From contig JAFLKN010000015.1 in assembly GCA_019163175.1 (NCBI GenBank), forward strand, positions 1-64,000: 64,000 nt of DNA, written 5' to 3'. Below, one piece after another: positions 53,617 through 63,526 of this stretch. Under the pieces are notes generated by a model, which had not been told where the DNA came from, did not search any database, and was given only the letters and a program-made list of their open reading frames with translations. Both the position numbers and the translations under genes were made by a program. Each line of letters begins with the position of its first letter. Within the stretch, counting starts at the first letter, position 1. Origin of the DNA: Prolixibacteraceae bacterium (GTDB taxonomy: Bacteria > Bacteroidota > Bacteroidia > Bacteroidales > Prolixibacteraceae).

Positions 53617-54012
53617 AATGTTTGGCTTTTTCCCGTTTTGGGTTGGCAAAGAAACAAAAAAATCTTCCAACCTGCAAGAAAAAATTACTTGTCGGGAATT
53701 TATTTCCTATTAGACTTTTGCCTACTTCTCTTAATTCAGCAGAAAAAACAACACCAAAATTTAGCCAAAATTTGTTAATCACTGTAACGAATTGCCGATT
53801 CAGACGTCCTATTTTATTGTATAGAAATTTCAGAAACAGAAAATAAAAGGTTCAATAAGTCTCGTTTGCCGGTGATTTGAGTTTGTTTTAATCCTATAAA
53901 ACTCAAATTATAACCGTTTAACGGTTTAAAACCGGTCATTCATCGAAAAAAATAGGATTGAGCATACTTTATTTACGAATTTTGACATTGAAAACTAGCA
54001 GAAAACAAAGCC
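53617..54012. other. Intergenic region between tRNA-Cys and the efflux operon
   Basis: No convincing ORF (short shadow frames only). An inverted repeat AACCG-TTTAA-CGGTT lies at 53912-53926, followed by overlapping AACCGGT; it may be an operator of the efflux operon. Confidence 0.4.
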
Positions 54013-54738
54013 ATGATTAGATTAAACAACATTCACAAATCCTATGAAATGGGAAGCAATAGTCTCCATGTTCTGAAAGGTATTGACCTTAATATTGAAC
54101 AAGGAGACTTTGTTTCTATCATGGGATCCTCAGGTTCCGGAAAGTCAACACTTTTGAACATTTTGGGGATGCTCGATAATTATGACAAAGGTACTTACCA
54201 TTTGTCAGGCAATCTGATTGCCAATATGAGTGAAAAGAAAGCAGCCAAATATCGAAACGATATGGTTGGATTTGTATTTCAGTCATTCAACCTGATTTCA
54301 TTTAAAAATGCCATGGAAAATGTGGCGCTTCCACTTTATTATAAAGGAGTTCCGCGTAAGAAACGAAATCAGATTGCCATGGAATATCTCGAAAAACTAG
54401 GCTTGAAAGAATGGGCTAACCATATGCCAAGCGAAATGTCGGGAGGACAGAAACAACGTGTGGCTATTGCACGGGCCTTAATTTCTCAGCCAAAAATTAT
54501 TTTAGCCGACGAACCAACAGGTGCACTCGACACGGCAACATCATACGAAGTCATGGAAATTCTGAAGGAAATTAATGCTTCAGGGATTACAGTGATTATC
54601 GTTACCCACGAACATGACATTGCCGCCATGACACGCCAGATCATCCGATTGAAAGATGGACTAATTCACGAAATTATCCGCAATGGTGAACTGAAACAGT
54701 TCCAGAAAAATTATATGAAAGAACTGGAAACCGCTTAA
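54013..54738 (+). CDS. ABC transporter ATP-binding protein (MacB/LolD-like)
   Basis: A 241-residue ATPase: Walker A GSSGSGKST (near 38), the Q-loop FVFQSFNLISF, signature MSGGQKQRVAIARAL (near 142), Walker B IILADEPTGALD and switch His in IIVTHEHD. Close to the MacB/LolD/FtsE group, which hydrolyses ATP to drive export of macrolides, lipoproteins or peptides. It opens a five-gene operon with two permeases, an adaptor and a TolC-like channel; it ends 10 bp before the first permease. Confidence 0.9.
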   Translation: MIRLNNIHKSYEMGSNSLHVLKGIDLNIEQGDFVSIMGSSGSGKSTLLNILGMLDNYDKGTYHLSGNLIANMSEKKAAKYRNDMVGFVFQSFNLISFKNAMENVALPLYYKGVPRKKRNQIAMEYLEKLGLKEWANHMPSEMSGGQKQRVAIARALISQPKIILADEPTGALDTATSYEVMEILKEINASGITVIIVTHEHDIAAMTRQIIRLKDGLIHEIIRNGELKQFQKNYMKELETA

Positions 54739-54748
54739 TCCCTAACCC

Positions 54749-56011
54749 ATGTTTGATATCGATATTTGGCAGGAAATTCTTGCCACCATCAAAAAAAATA
54801 AGATGCGGACTTTCCTCACCGGATTTTCTGTGGCTTGGGGAATTTTCATGCTGATGATTTTGCTGGGTTCAGGAAATGGGTTGAGTAATGGTGTAGCCGC
54901 CAATTTTATGAACGATGCCGTAAATGCCATGTGGATATGGACTGGTGAAACCACTATTCCATACCAGGGCATGAAAACTGGAAGACCAATCCAGTTTCAC
55001 AACGAAGACCAGGAGATCATTAAAAAGGTATCGGGTGTTGGAGTAACTTCAGGGCGTTTCTTTATGGGAAATACACGCTATTCTTACAACAAGGAATCAG
55101 GTGAATACACAACCATAACCTGTCAGCCCGAATTAAAGGATGTAGAAAATCTGATTCTGGACGAAGGACGATTTATCAATCAGATTGACATTTTACAAAA
55201 ACGCAAAGTGGTAGTTTTAGGAGCTGATATCAAAACAGCTTTGTTCAAAGACTCAACGGCTTTGGGCGAATACGTAAATATTAATAAGGTTCCATTTAAG
55301 GTAATTGGAATTTCCAGAGAGCCAGGTTCAACCAAAAACCGAAATGCCTACATGCCTTTATCTACGGCTCAAATGATTTTCAGTGGATCGAACCGATTGC
55401 ACAACCTGGCTCTGACGATTAATGCTGAAACGCTGGAAGAAAGTCAGGCCATTGAGGAACAGGTCCGAAATGCTCTGGGCCGTCAGCATAAATTTGATCC
55501 CAAAGATGAAGGGGCTATTGGACTGTTTAACAAGTTGGAACGATACATTCAGACGATGAAAATATTTCAGGCTATCAAAATTTTCATCTGGATTATTGGT
55601 ATCGGGACCTTAATCGCTGGAATTGTAGGCGTTAGTAATATCATGCTGATCGTGGTGAAAGAACGCACTAAAGAAATTGGTATACGAAAAGCAATTGGTG
55701 CAAGTCCTGCTTCTGTTATCGGGTTAATTCTGCTTGAATCAATCCTGATTACAACAATTGCCGGTTATATCGGACTTGTTTTAGGAACTGGGCTAATGGA
55801 GTTGATTAATTATTTTATGGTTCAATCTGCCGGGGCGGGAGCTGCTCAAGCTAGTGAACAAGGAAATACGATGTTCCTGAATCCAACAGTTGACATTAAC
55901 ATTGCCATTTATGCCACCTTGCTGCTCATTGTTGCAGGAGCCATTGCCGGATATATTCCGGCCAAAAGAGCTGCCAGTATTAAACCCATTGTTGCCCTGC
56001 GCGACGAGTAA
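54749..56011 (+). CDS. MacB-like ABC transporter permease
   Basis: A 420-residue permease with the MacB layout: N-terminal membrane helix (RTFLTGFSVAWGIFMLMILL), a long periplasmic domain (about 45-285), and three C-terminal FtsX helices (FIWIIGIGTLIAGIVGVSNI; IGLILLESILITTIAGYIGL; YATLLLIVAGAIAGYIPAKR). KERTKEIGIRKAIGAS is the FtsX coupling motif contacting the ATPase. Together with the next permease (same layout) it likely forms a heterodimer that receives substrate in the periplasm and hands it to the adaptor and channel. Confidence 0.88.
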   Translation: MFDIDIWQEILATIKKNKMRTFLTGFSVAWGIFMLMILLGSGNGLSNGVAANFMNDAVNAMWIWTGETTIPYQGMKTGRPIQFHNEDQEIIKKVSGVGVTSGRFFMGNTRYSYNKESGEYTTITCQPELKDVENLILDEGRFINQIDILQKRKVVVLGADIKTALFKDSTALGEYVNINKVPFKVIGISREPGSTKNRNAYMPLSTAQMIFSGSNRLHNLALTINAETLEESQAIEEQVRNALGRQHKFDPKDEGAIGLFNKLERYIQTMKIFQAIKIFIWIIGIGTLIAGIVGVSNIMLIVVKERTKEIGIRKAIGASPASVIGLILLESILITTIAGYIGLVLGTGLMELINYFMVQSAGAGAAQASEQGNTMFLNPTVDINIAIYATLLLIVAGAIAGYIPAKRAASIKPIVALRDE

Positions 56012-56023
56012 AACGCAAAAGCC

Positions 56024-57292
56024 ATGTTTGATTTAGACCTTTGGAACGAAATAATAAGCGCCCTGAAAAAAAATCGCCTTCGTAGTTTTATGACTGCCTT
56101 CGGTGTCTTCTGGGGAATCTTCATGCTAATCATTATGTCGGGAGCTGGGAAAGCTCTTGAAAACGGGGTACTTGATGGAGTAAAGGCATTTGCTACAAAC
56201 TCTGCATTCTTCTGGACCGAACGTACCAGCATCCCTTATGAAGGGTTTCAACGTGGGCGCCGATGGAATTATGAAAACACAGATATTCAATACATTTTGG
56301 AGAATGTAAAGGAAGTGGAATATTTATCGCCGCGTTTATTTGGAAATCAACAAGCAGGCAACAATACCATTAGGGGTGAACGTACAGGAGCATTTAATGT
56401 GTACGGCGATTATCCTGATTATTTTAAGATCGATCGCTGGACACCGGTAAAAGGAAGATTAATCAACGAAATTGATATACTTCAGGAACGTAAAGTTTGT
56501 AACATTGGCGAACGTGTTGTTGAAGTTATGTTTGCAAAAGATGAAGATCCTATTGGCCAGTACCTGAAAGTCAGCGGAGTTTATTTTCAGGTGGTAGGTA
56601 TAATTCATGCCGAGACCGAGATCAATATTGGTGGAGGGAAAAAGGAAGAAACAATCATAATTCCTTTTTCCACCATGCAAACAACCTACAATTACGGCAA
56701 TGTAGTTCACTTTTTCTCTGTAACATCAAAACCAGGGACTAAAGTAAGTGACCTAGAAGACAAGCTAAAAACGATATTGAAAAATCGCCACAAAGTTGCT
56801 CCTGATGATCTTCAGGCTATTGGATCCTTCAACATAGAGAAGGAATTTCTCAAATTTTCAGCCTTATTCTTAGGTATTCAGGTTCTGACCTGGATTGTTG
56901 GAATAGGAACACTATTGGCCGGAGTTATCGGGGTTAGCAACATCATGTTGGTGATTATCAAAGAGCGAACTCAGGAAATTGGGATTCAGCGCGCCATTGG
57001 TGCCACTCCTGCAGTAGTCATTAAACACATTGTTGCCGAAAGCGTATTCCTTACGGTAATGGCAGGTTACATAGGTCTGTCGTTGGGAGTTGGAGTTCTC
57101 GAATTACTCAATCAGATTCTGCTTAATGCTAATTCTTCAGGCGACGGAATGTTCTTCCGAAATCCTGAAGTGAATTTAACAATGGCACTATCAGCTCTTG
57201 GCGTACTCGTTGTTTCAGGAATTATTGCCGGACTGATACCCGCAAAACGCGCTGTAAGTATTAAGCCCATCGATGCCATCAGAGACGAATAA
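56024..57292 (+). CDS. MacB-like ABC transporter permease (second)
   Basis: 422 residues with the same layout as its neighbour: N-terminal helix (SFMTAFGVFWGIFMLIIM), periplasmic domain, three C-terminal helices, and the coupling motif IKERTQEIGIQRAIGAT. It is a paralogue, not an identical copy. It starts 12 bp after the first permease. Two MacB-like permeases per ATPase with one adaptor is a common Bacteroidota arrangement. Confidence 0.88.
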   Translation: MFDLDLWNEIISALKKNRLRSFMTAFGVFWGIFMLIIMSGAGKALENGVLDGVKAFATNSAFFWTERTSIPYEGFQRGRRWNYENTDIQYILENVKEVEYLSPRLFGNQQAGNNTIRGERTGAFNVYGDYPDYFKIDRWTPVKGRLINEIDILQERKVCNIGERVVEVMFAKDEDPIGQYLKVSGVYFQVVGIIHAETEINIGGGKKEETIIIPFSTMQTTYNYGNVVHFFSVTSKPGTKVSDLEDKLKTILKNRHKVAPDDLQAIGSFNIEKEFLKFSALFLGIQVLTWIVGIGTLLAGVIGVSNIMLVIIKERTQEIGIQRAIGATPAVVIKHIVAESVFLTVMAGYIGLSLGVGVLELLNQILLNANSSGDGMFFRNPEVNLTMALSALGVLVVSGIIAGLIPAKRAVSIKPIDAIRDE

Positions 57293-57356
57293 TAGCAAAT
57301 ATACAGACGATTAAACTTTTGAAAACAAAAAAACAGAAACATATAAAAACCAAGTC

Positions 57357-58481
57357 ATGAGAAAATTTTTTAAAATCTTAGGAATTGTTATCCTTGTTGG
57401 GATCTTCGGAGGAACAATCTATTTCCTCTATACCAAATCAAAAAAAGTACCTGAAGTATATGAAACAAAGAATCCGTTTGTAACCAATGTGATTCGCAAA
57501 ACAGTAGCTACTGGTTCGGTTGTTCCACGTAAAGAAATCGAAATTGTACCACAGGTTTCAGGAATTATCGACGAGTTGTACATTGTTGCTGGCGACTTTG
57601 TTAAGAAAGACCAGGTTATCGCCAAAATCAAGATCATTCCAGATATGGTTAACCTTAACAATGCCGAGAACCGCTTGAACCGCGCAAAACTGAGTTTCGA
57701 CGATGCAAAAATTGATTACGACCGTCAACAAAAACTGTATGATCAGAAAGTTATTTCGTACGAAGAATACAAAAATGCCAAGGTTGGATACGATTCGGCC
57801 AAAGAAGAATTGTCTGCTGCCGAAAATAATCTGGATTTAATTAAAAATGGTGTAACAAAAAAGGCACAAACAGCTACTAATACACTTGTTCGTGCAACGG
57901 TAAACGGAATGGTACTCGATGTGCCCATTAAAGAAGGCAATTCGGTCATACAATCAAATACGTTCAACAACGGAACTACCATTTGCACTGTGGCCGATAT
58001 GCAGGATATGATCTTTAAAGGCAAGGTTGACGAAACCGAAGTAGGCAAGATCAAAGAAGGCATGAATATTGAACTGGAAATTGGAGCTATTGAAAAAGAT
58101 AAATTTGGTGCGATTCTCGAATACATTGCGCCAAAAGGAAAAGAAGAGAATGGTGCTATTCAGTTCGAGATTAAAGCCAATGTTGTACTGAAAGAAAATC
58201 AGTTCATCAGGGCTGGGTATAGTGCGAATGCAAATATTGTTTTGGAAAAGAAAGATAGTGTATTGGTCATTCCTGAAGGATTGCTGAAGTTTGAAAAAGA
58301 CTCGTCGTATGTTGAAATTGAAACAGCAACACCTCAGACTTTTGAAAAACGCATGGTAAAAACCGGAATCTCAGATGGCATAAACATCGAAGTGACTGAA
58401 GGATTGGTCAAAACCGATAAAGTAAAGGGTGCAAAGATCGACCCTAAAAAAGCAAAAGAAGAAGAAAAGAAGAAAGCGTAA
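57357..58481 (+). CDS. Periplasmic adaptor (HlyD/MacA-like)
   Basis: A 374-residue protein with one N-terminal membrane anchor (ILGIVILVGIFGGTIYFLY), a barrel-sandwich part (GSVVPRKEIEIVPQVSGIID), a coiled-coil hairpin (about 95-165, RAKLSFDDAKIDYDRQQKLY), and beta-barrel and membrane-proximal parts. Ends in a basic-acidic tail AKEEEKKKA. It connects the MacB-like permeases to the outer-membrane channel. A 64-bp gap follows the permease gene. Confidence 0.88.
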   Translation: MRKFFKILGIVILVGIFGGTIYFLYTKSKKVPEVYETKNPFVTNVIRKTVATGSVVPRKEIEIVPQVSGIIDELYIVAGDFVKKDQVIAKIKIIPDMVNLNNAENRLNRAKLSFDDAKIDYDRQQKLYDQKVISYEEYKNAKVGYDSAKEELSAAENNLDLIKNGVTKKAQTATNTLVRATVNGMVLDVPIKEGNSVIQSNTFNNGTTICTVADMQDMIFKGKVDETEVGKIKEGMNIELEIGAIEKDKFGAILEYIAPKGKEENGAIQFEIKANVVLKENQFIRAGYSANANIVLEKKDSVLVIPEGLLKFEKDSSYVEIETATPQTFEKRMVKTGISDGINIEVTEGLVKTDKVKGAKIDPKKAKEEEKKKA

Positions 58482-58580
58482 AAAAACAGTAATTTCGAGT
58501 CACAAATCATGAATAATTATTAGGGTCACTAGGCTCTAAAACGGATACTTGATACTGAAAACAAATTTAAAAATATACGA

Positions 58581-59936
58581 ATGAAACGAATGTACAGCCT
58601 AATTGCCGCAGCTTTCATGTTGGTTGTTTTTACAAGTGCTCAAGGGCAGTCACTCTGGTCTTTACAAAAATGTATTGATTACGCACTTCAGAACAATATT
58701 CAGATCAAGCAGCAGGCACTGAATTCGGAATATTACAACAACCAGCTCGGGCAGGCCAAATTCAACCGCTTACCCAATCTGAATGCAGGATTACAGAATA
58801 ACATGAGTTTTGGTCGAACTTCTGGATATGATAATACATATTCGAATTTCAATTCAAACACAACTTCGGGGAATATTAGTTCTAATGTAGTCCTTTGGGA
58901 TGGATTTACCCTAACTAACTCCATTAAGATGGCCGAAATGGACCTACGTGCAAGCCTTGAAGATATGCAAAAGGCAAAAGACGACATCATGCTGAATATT
59001 GCGGCATCGTACCTCGAAATCCTTTTTGCCGATGAATTGGTCTTAGTTTCGGAAGACCTGCTGAAAATAACTCAACTACAGCTTGACCGTACTGGAAAAC
59101 TTGTTGAAGCAGGAAGCCTGGCGAAAGGCAGCCTATTGGAAATTGAAGCTCAGTATGCTCGCGAGGAGGTGAATTTAGTGAATGCTCAGAACAGGCTTCA
59201 ACTGGCTTATCTGGCACTATATCAACTTCTCGAAGTACCTTCAACTGAAAGTTTCAAAATTGAGAAACCTGTATTGCCCGAAATTGGAGCAAACCTGAGT
59301 TTATTGAATTCGATGGATGTCTTTAAAAATGCAGTTCAATTGAAACCTGCAGTAAAAAGCGCCGAGTTTAAATTGGAAAGTGCTCGTAAACAATTGCAAA
59401 TTGCAAAAGGAAATTTATATCCTACACTATCATTTGGTGGAAACTATAATAACCGCTATAACAATAAATATGCTTACCCTGATCCGCCTTACGGCACTGG
59501 GGGAAAGATCCCATTTGAGTCACAATTCAAAAATAATGGGTCTTACGGATTTGGAGTTTCCCTTAACATTCCGATCTTCAATCGTTACATGGCTAAAACA
59601 GGAGTGAGCAATGCTCAGATTCAGGTTGAAAACAATGAACTTCAGTTGCAGAATACTAAAAATTTACTCCGGAAAGACATTGAACAATCGTATACAAACG
59701 CCTTGGCAGCATTCAAAAGGTACGTGGCGAATCAGAAGACTGTAGTTTCATCCAAAGAAGCTTTCCGTTATACTGAAGAAAAATTTAACGTGGGTATGAT
59801 TAATTCTGTTGAGTATAACCAGAGCAAAAACAATCTGTCTAAAGCACAGAGCGATTTACTTCAGGCCAAATACGAATATATTTTCAGAACTAAGATTCTG
59901 GATTTCTATAACGGACAAGCCATTGATCTGAAATAA
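58581..59936 (+). CDS. TolC-family outer-membrane efflux protein
   Basis: 451 residues with a signal peptide (LIAAAFMLVVFTSAQGQ) and the TolC build: repeated helical hairpins (ALQNNIQIKQQALNSEYYNN; ESARKQLQIAKGNLYPTLSF) and beta strands for the barrel (LRKDIEQSYTNALAAFKRY). It forms the outer-membrane exit duct of the efflux operon, after a 99-bp gap. The transported substrate cannot be told from the sequence; drugs, siderophores and lipids are all possible. Confidence 0.9.
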   Translation: MKRMYSLIAAAFMLVVFTSAQGQSLWSLQKCIDYALQNNIQIKQQALNSEYYNNQLGQAKFNRLPNLNAGLQNNMSFGRTSGYDNTYSNFNSNTTSGNISSNVVLWDGFTLTNSIKMAEMDLRASLEDMQKAKDDIMLNIAASYLEILFADELVLVSEDLLKITQLQLDRTGKLVEAGSLAKGSLLEIEAQYAREEVNLVNAQNRLQLAYLALYQLLEVPSTESFKIEKPVLPEIGANLSLLNSMDVFKNAVQLKPAVKSAEFKLESARKQLQIAKGNLYPTLSFGGNYNNRYNNKYAYPDPPYGTGGKIPFESQFKNNGSYGFGVSLNIPIFNRYMAKTGVSNAQIQVENNELQLQNTKNLLRKDIEQSYTNALAAFKRYVANQKTVVSSKEAFRYTEEKFNVGMINSVEYNQSKNNLSKAQSDLLQAKYEYIFRTKILDFYNGQAIDLK

Positions 59937-59978
59937 GCAACATTCAATACCAGCCTTAACGCAGGCTAAAATAGTTTT

Positions 59979-60007
59979 ACCACCGGTTCAGGCCGGTGGT
60001 TTTTTTT
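59979..60007 (+). terminator. Intrinsic terminator of the efflux operon
   Basis: ACCACCGG-(TTCAGG)-CCGGTGGT followed by seven T. Confidence 0.9.
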
Positions 60008-60086
60008 GCCCTTTTAGCAAGAAATTTTATATATAAATAAAACAGATTTTTTTTGCCCCTTCGTGATATTCTAAACTCAATTAACT

Positions 60087-60094
60087 TACCTTTG
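60087..60094 (+). promoter_or_regulatory. -7 box (TAnnTTTG) of corA
   Basis: TACCTTTG followed by CACCG, a very typical form, about 118 bp before the start codon; it implies a 5' leader of about 110 nt. Confidence 0.5.
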
Positions 60095-60175
60095 CACCGA
60101 AATCATTATAAATCCAAAATGGACGATTATCATTCGACACAGTTATTTAAGTTATTAATCCGGTAAACAGAGCCC

Positions 60176-60216
60176 ATCATAGTCTCTGCTTGTCGAAAAA
60201 ACGGAGAAACTATGAT
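60176..60216 (+). promoter_or_regulatory. Hairpin covering the corA ribosome binding site and start codon
   Basis: ATCATAGTCTCT (60176-60187) pairs with AGAAACTATGAT (60205-60216) in 11 of 12 positions. The right arm includes part of the GGAG ribosome binding site and the ATG (60212-60214). The 17-nt loop is TGTCGAAAA-rich. The structure should hinder translation until opened. Confidence 0.55.
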
Positions 60217-61141
60217 TACTTATTGGGAAACCGGTACTTCCTTTACACGTCTGAATGAATACCAGCCAAACTGCTGGATCAACTCACAGGAACTTACCAA
60301 CGAAGAAGTAGAAGTTTTAATCAGCGATTACAATGTTCCCCGTGATTTTATCATGGACGCATTAGATACTGATGAACGTTCGCGTATTGAAGTGGATGAA
60401 GATATGGTTATGATCATTCTTCGCGTTCCGCTTAACAATCAAAATAATGGTATACCTTTTATCACTGTTCCATTGGGCATTGTCATTTCAGGCAACCAAA
60501 TAATCACGATTTGTTCCCGGCGGACCGAAATAATCCCTTCCTTAATCAAAGCTATAAACGAGAATAAAATTACCATAGTCAACCAGTTCGATTATGTGCT
60601 TCGTATATTCCTGATTTCGGCAGTATGGTTTCTTCAATTCCTGAAAGAAATAAATGTACAGACAGCCCTGATCGAAAAGGATTTGGAGAATGCCACAAAA
60701 AATAAGGAACTGCATCGTTTACTCCGGATGGAGAAATGCCTCGTTTTCTTCATTACATCACTAAAGTCGAATGAAATGGTTTTAGCGAAAATGCGCAACC
60801 ACCGCAATATGCAAGGCATTGAACACGATGAAGACTTAATGGAAGACGTAATTATTGAAACCAAGCAGGCGCTCGAAATGGCAAATGTATACAGCGACAT
60901 CCAGAGTGGAATGATGGATGCCTTTGCTTCGGTAATTTCGAACAACCTGAATGTAATCATGAAGCAGCTTACTTCAGTAACCATTATCCTGATGATTCCA
61001 ACCTTGGTTGCCAGCTTGTATGGAATGAATGTACCGAACAGTTTTGAGAATTCGCCTTTCGCTTTTGGCTATGTGATAGCGATCTCGATTACCTTATCGT
61101 TGGTTGGGATTCTGCTCTTCAAATGGAAAAACTGGTTCTAA
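60212..61141 (+). CDS. corA: CorA-family magnesium/divalent cation transporter
   Basis: A 309-residue CorA: a long cytosolic alpha/beta domain (residues 1-245) and two C-terminal membrane helices, TSVTIILMIPTLVASLYGMN and FAFGYVIAISITLSLVGILL. The YGMN motif after the first helix is the selectivity loop of the pentameric channel; the C-terminus ends KWKNWF. It imports Mg2+ (or Co2+/Ni2+) along the membrane potential. Start at ATG 60212 after GGAGAAACT. The leader hairpin suggests translational control. Confidence 0.92.
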   Translation: MITYWETGTSFTRLNEYQPNCWINSQELTNEEVEVLISDYNVPRDFIMDALDTDERSRIEVDEDMVMIILRVPLNNQNNGIPFITVPLGIVISGNQIITICSRRTEIIPSLIKAINENKITIVNQFDYVLRIFLISAVWFLQFLKEINVQTALIEKDLENATKNKELHRLLRMEKCLVFFITSLKSNEMVLAKMRNHRNMQGIEHDEDLMEDVIIETKQALEMANVYSDIQSGMMDAFASVISNNLNVIMKQLTSVTIILMIPTLVASLYGMNVPNSFENSPFAFGYVIAISITLSLVGILLFKWKNWF

Positions 61142-61190
61142 ATTCAGAATAATAAGCCTGCAATATTGATGAATCTATTGGTAAAAAAAG

Positions 61191-62195
61191 CTACCAAAAT
61201 TTGGGTAATTGTTTGGCAAATTGCAAGACAATTACTCCGGCGGCCAGCAGGTAAAGAAAGACTTCTCCCCATATTTGCCGTTTCATAAAAATCAGGTAAT
61301 TGGAAATCAAATATGTTAATGGGATAGCCAAAATGATAATGATCTCTTCGGATACAGCAGGATTCGCAAAAATTAGAACCACCGAAATCAAGAATATCCA
61401 AAAAAACGTTTTGAAGTACCTGCGGGAACTTATCTTTTTGCCGTCGTACTGAGAAAGTAGAAAGATGCTTCCTAAAAATGTAAGAATTATTAAATATCCC
61501 ACATAAATCTGAATGGGCAAATTATCTCTTAGAAAAAACTGGTGCAAAATAAAATTCGATTTTATTGTTTGAACAAACTCTTCAGTGCTATTGGTTATCA
61601 AGTAATAGGCGAAAGCCGCCAACCATGGGAGAATAAACCCAAGAGTAGTTAAAATGTATTCTCTCCAATTTACATTTGGCCTTAAAATGATAAACCCAAT
61701 CCAAAGCAGTGGAAAGAAAAACACCAGATTAAAATAAAAAAGTGAGCCGATTGCCAGAAAAATACCCGAATCAAATGCATTCGAATGAATACTTTCTTTG
61801 TCGTATGTATTAAAGATCCGGTCAACAGCCAAAATCAGAAACAAGGCTGCCGGATAAACCGGATGCATGGAACGCAAGTCGGGCATCCCGCTGGTAATTA
61901 ATACAAATAAACTTGGAGGCAAGAAAGACCTTGACCGAATAAAAGCATACTGGACATTGAGTTTCAGAATCAAAAAGGCCAGTAAAATAATAAAAATCAG
62001 TGCTGTAAGATGACTGGCAAATGGACTATTACCGAGCAGATAATTTATCGGTTGGTATAAAATCATCATGTTCTCACCCGGATAGAAAGAGAACAATGCC
62101 GGCTCCATAAATGATCGAAACCATATTGCAATTGCAATTAATGGAATCAGAAAATAATGGTAGGCATGATTTGATTTTAAAGCTTTTAGTAACAT
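61191..62195 (-). CDS. DUF6427 membrane protein
   Basis: 334 residues with about nine hydrophobic segments (for example FLIPLIAIAIWFRSFMEPAL; LTALIFIILLAFLILKLNV; YILTTLGFILPWLAAFAYYL). The pattern, with FSFYPGEN, NSPFASH and LPPSLFVLITSGMPDL, is that of DUF6427 proteins of Bacteroidota, which lie beside purD in many genomes. Function unknown; the membrane helices resemble glycosyltransferase-associated proteins. It is transcribed after purD with a 32-bp gap, so they probably form one unit. Confidence 0.8.
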   Translation of the reverse strand: MLLKALKSNHAYHYFLIPLIAIAIWFRSFMEPALFSFYPGENMMILYQPINYLLGNSPFASHLTALIFIILLAFLILKLNVQYAFIRSRSFLPPSLFVLITSGMPDLRSMHPVYPAALFLILAVDRIFNTYDKESIHSNAFDSGIFLAIGSLFYFNLVFFFPLLWIGFIILRPNVNWREYILTTLGFILPWLAAFAYYLITNSTEEFVQTIKSNFILHQFFLRDNLPIQIYVGYLIILTFLGSIFLLSQYDGKKISSRRYFKTFFWIFLISVVLIFANPAVSEEIIIILAIPLTYLISNYLIFMKRQIWGEVFLYLLAAGVIVLQFAKQLPKFW

Positions 62196-62227
62196 GCAGA
62201 AAAAATTACATCAATAATTAACTTGTG

Positions 62228-63502
62228 CTAAAGGTCAAAGCCCAGATCCTTCCGAAAATACATGCCTTCGTAATTAATGAAACGGGCATTTTCATAAGAA
62301 AGATTAAGCGCTTCATGCATGTTTTCACCGTACGAACTGATAGCCAAAACACGTCCTCCGTCGGTACAAACTGCTTCGCCCTTTTGTGCTGTTCCGGCAT
62401 GAAAGACCATACTGCTCCCAATGCTATCTAGACCTGAAATAACTTTCCCTTTAATATAATCTCCCGGGTATCCCCCCGAAACTAGCATAACTGCAGCTGC
62501 AGTGCGTTCATCAATTTCAATACTTGTCTCAGCCAAAGTTCCATCGGCAGCACCAATAAGCAAATCAACAAAATCTGATTTGATGCGCAACATTACCGTC
62601 TCCGTCTCTGGATCACCCATTCTGACATTGTATTCAATTACCATAGGTTCTCCCCCACAGCTAATCAATCCAAAGAAAATAAATCCGTTATACGGAATCT
62701 GATCTTTCTTCAAACCCTCAACTGTTGGTTTTATAATTCGTTCTTCCACTTTTTGCATGAAAACTTCATCAGCAAACGGAACCGGCGAAATGGAACCCAT
62801 ACCTCCAGTATTTAATCCGGTATCACCTTCACCAATTCGCTTGTAATCTTTGGCAACAGGCAAAACCCGATAATCCTTTCCATCAGTTATAGCAAAAACA
62901 GAACATTCAATACCACTCAGAAATTCTTCGATCACAACTTTACTGCTTGCCGAACCAAACTGTCCATCCAGCATTTCTCTCAGTGAATCCTGAGCCTTCT
63001 GGAGATCAGAAATAATTAAAACACCCTTGCCAGCAGCCAAGCCATCGGCTTTCAACACATATGGCGAATTCATTGTCTTCAGAAAGGACAGGCCTTCAGA
63101 TAAATTTTCAGAAGTTACTGCCAGATATTTTGCGGTAGGAATCTGGTGCCGCATCATGAATTCCTTGGCAAAATCTTTACTTCCTTCGAGTTGTGCTCCC
63201 AATTTGTACGGGCCAATAAAACGGATATTCTTTAATTGCTCATCAGAGCTGAAATAATCGTGCAGGCCTTCGCACAAAGGCACTTCAGGCCCAACCAAAA
63301 CCAAATCGATCTGATTTTCAAGAACCGCATTCCTGAGTCCTTCAAAGTCGGAAACTTTGACAGGAATATTGGTCCCCAAAAGCGAAGTTCCGGCATTACC
63401 CGGCGCAATAAACAATTGATTGAGTTTGGGCGATTGTTTGATTTTCCATGCCATAGCATGCTCTCTTCCTCCTGACCCAACAATTAAAATATTTATCATC
63501 AT
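62228..63502 (-). CDS. purD: Phosphoribosylamine-glycine ligase
   Basis: A 424-residue ATP-grasp enzyme of normal length. Visible motifs: VGSGGREHAMAWKI (N-terminal phosphate site), FIAPGNAGT, LVGPEVPLCEGL, KADGLAAGKGVLI (ATP-grasp), GLNTGGMGSISPVPF, and VIEYNVRMGDPETETVMLRI (metal-binding Glu/Asn). It joins glycine to phosphoribosylamine, the second step of purine synthesis. Start at ATG 63502; alternative MI at the second codon. Lies 24 bp downstream of a polysaccharide deacetylase gene on the same strand. Confidence 0.95.
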   Translation of the reverse strand: MMINILIVGSGGREHAMAWKIKQSPKLNQLFIAPGNAGTSLLGTNIPVKVSDFEGLRNAVLENQIDLVLVGPEVPLCEGLHDYFSSDEQLKNIRFIGPYKLGAQLEGSKDFAKEFMMRHQIPTAKYLAVTSENLSEGLSFLKTMNSPYVLKADGLAAGKGVLIISDLQKAQDSLREMLDGQFGSASSKVVIEEFLSGIECSVFAITDGKDYRVLPVAKDYKRIGEGDTGLNTGGMGSISPVPFADEVFMQKVEERIIKPTVEGLKKDQIPYNGFIFFGLISCGGEPMVIEYNVRMGDPETETVMLRIKSDFVDLLIGAADGTLAETSIEIDERTAAAVMLVSGGYPGDYIKGKVISGLDSIGSSMVFHAGTAQKGEAVCTDGGRVLAISSYGENMHEALNLSYENARFINYEGMYFRKDLGFDL

Positions 63503-63526
63503 CTTAAAATTTTGACAGGCAGTAAG

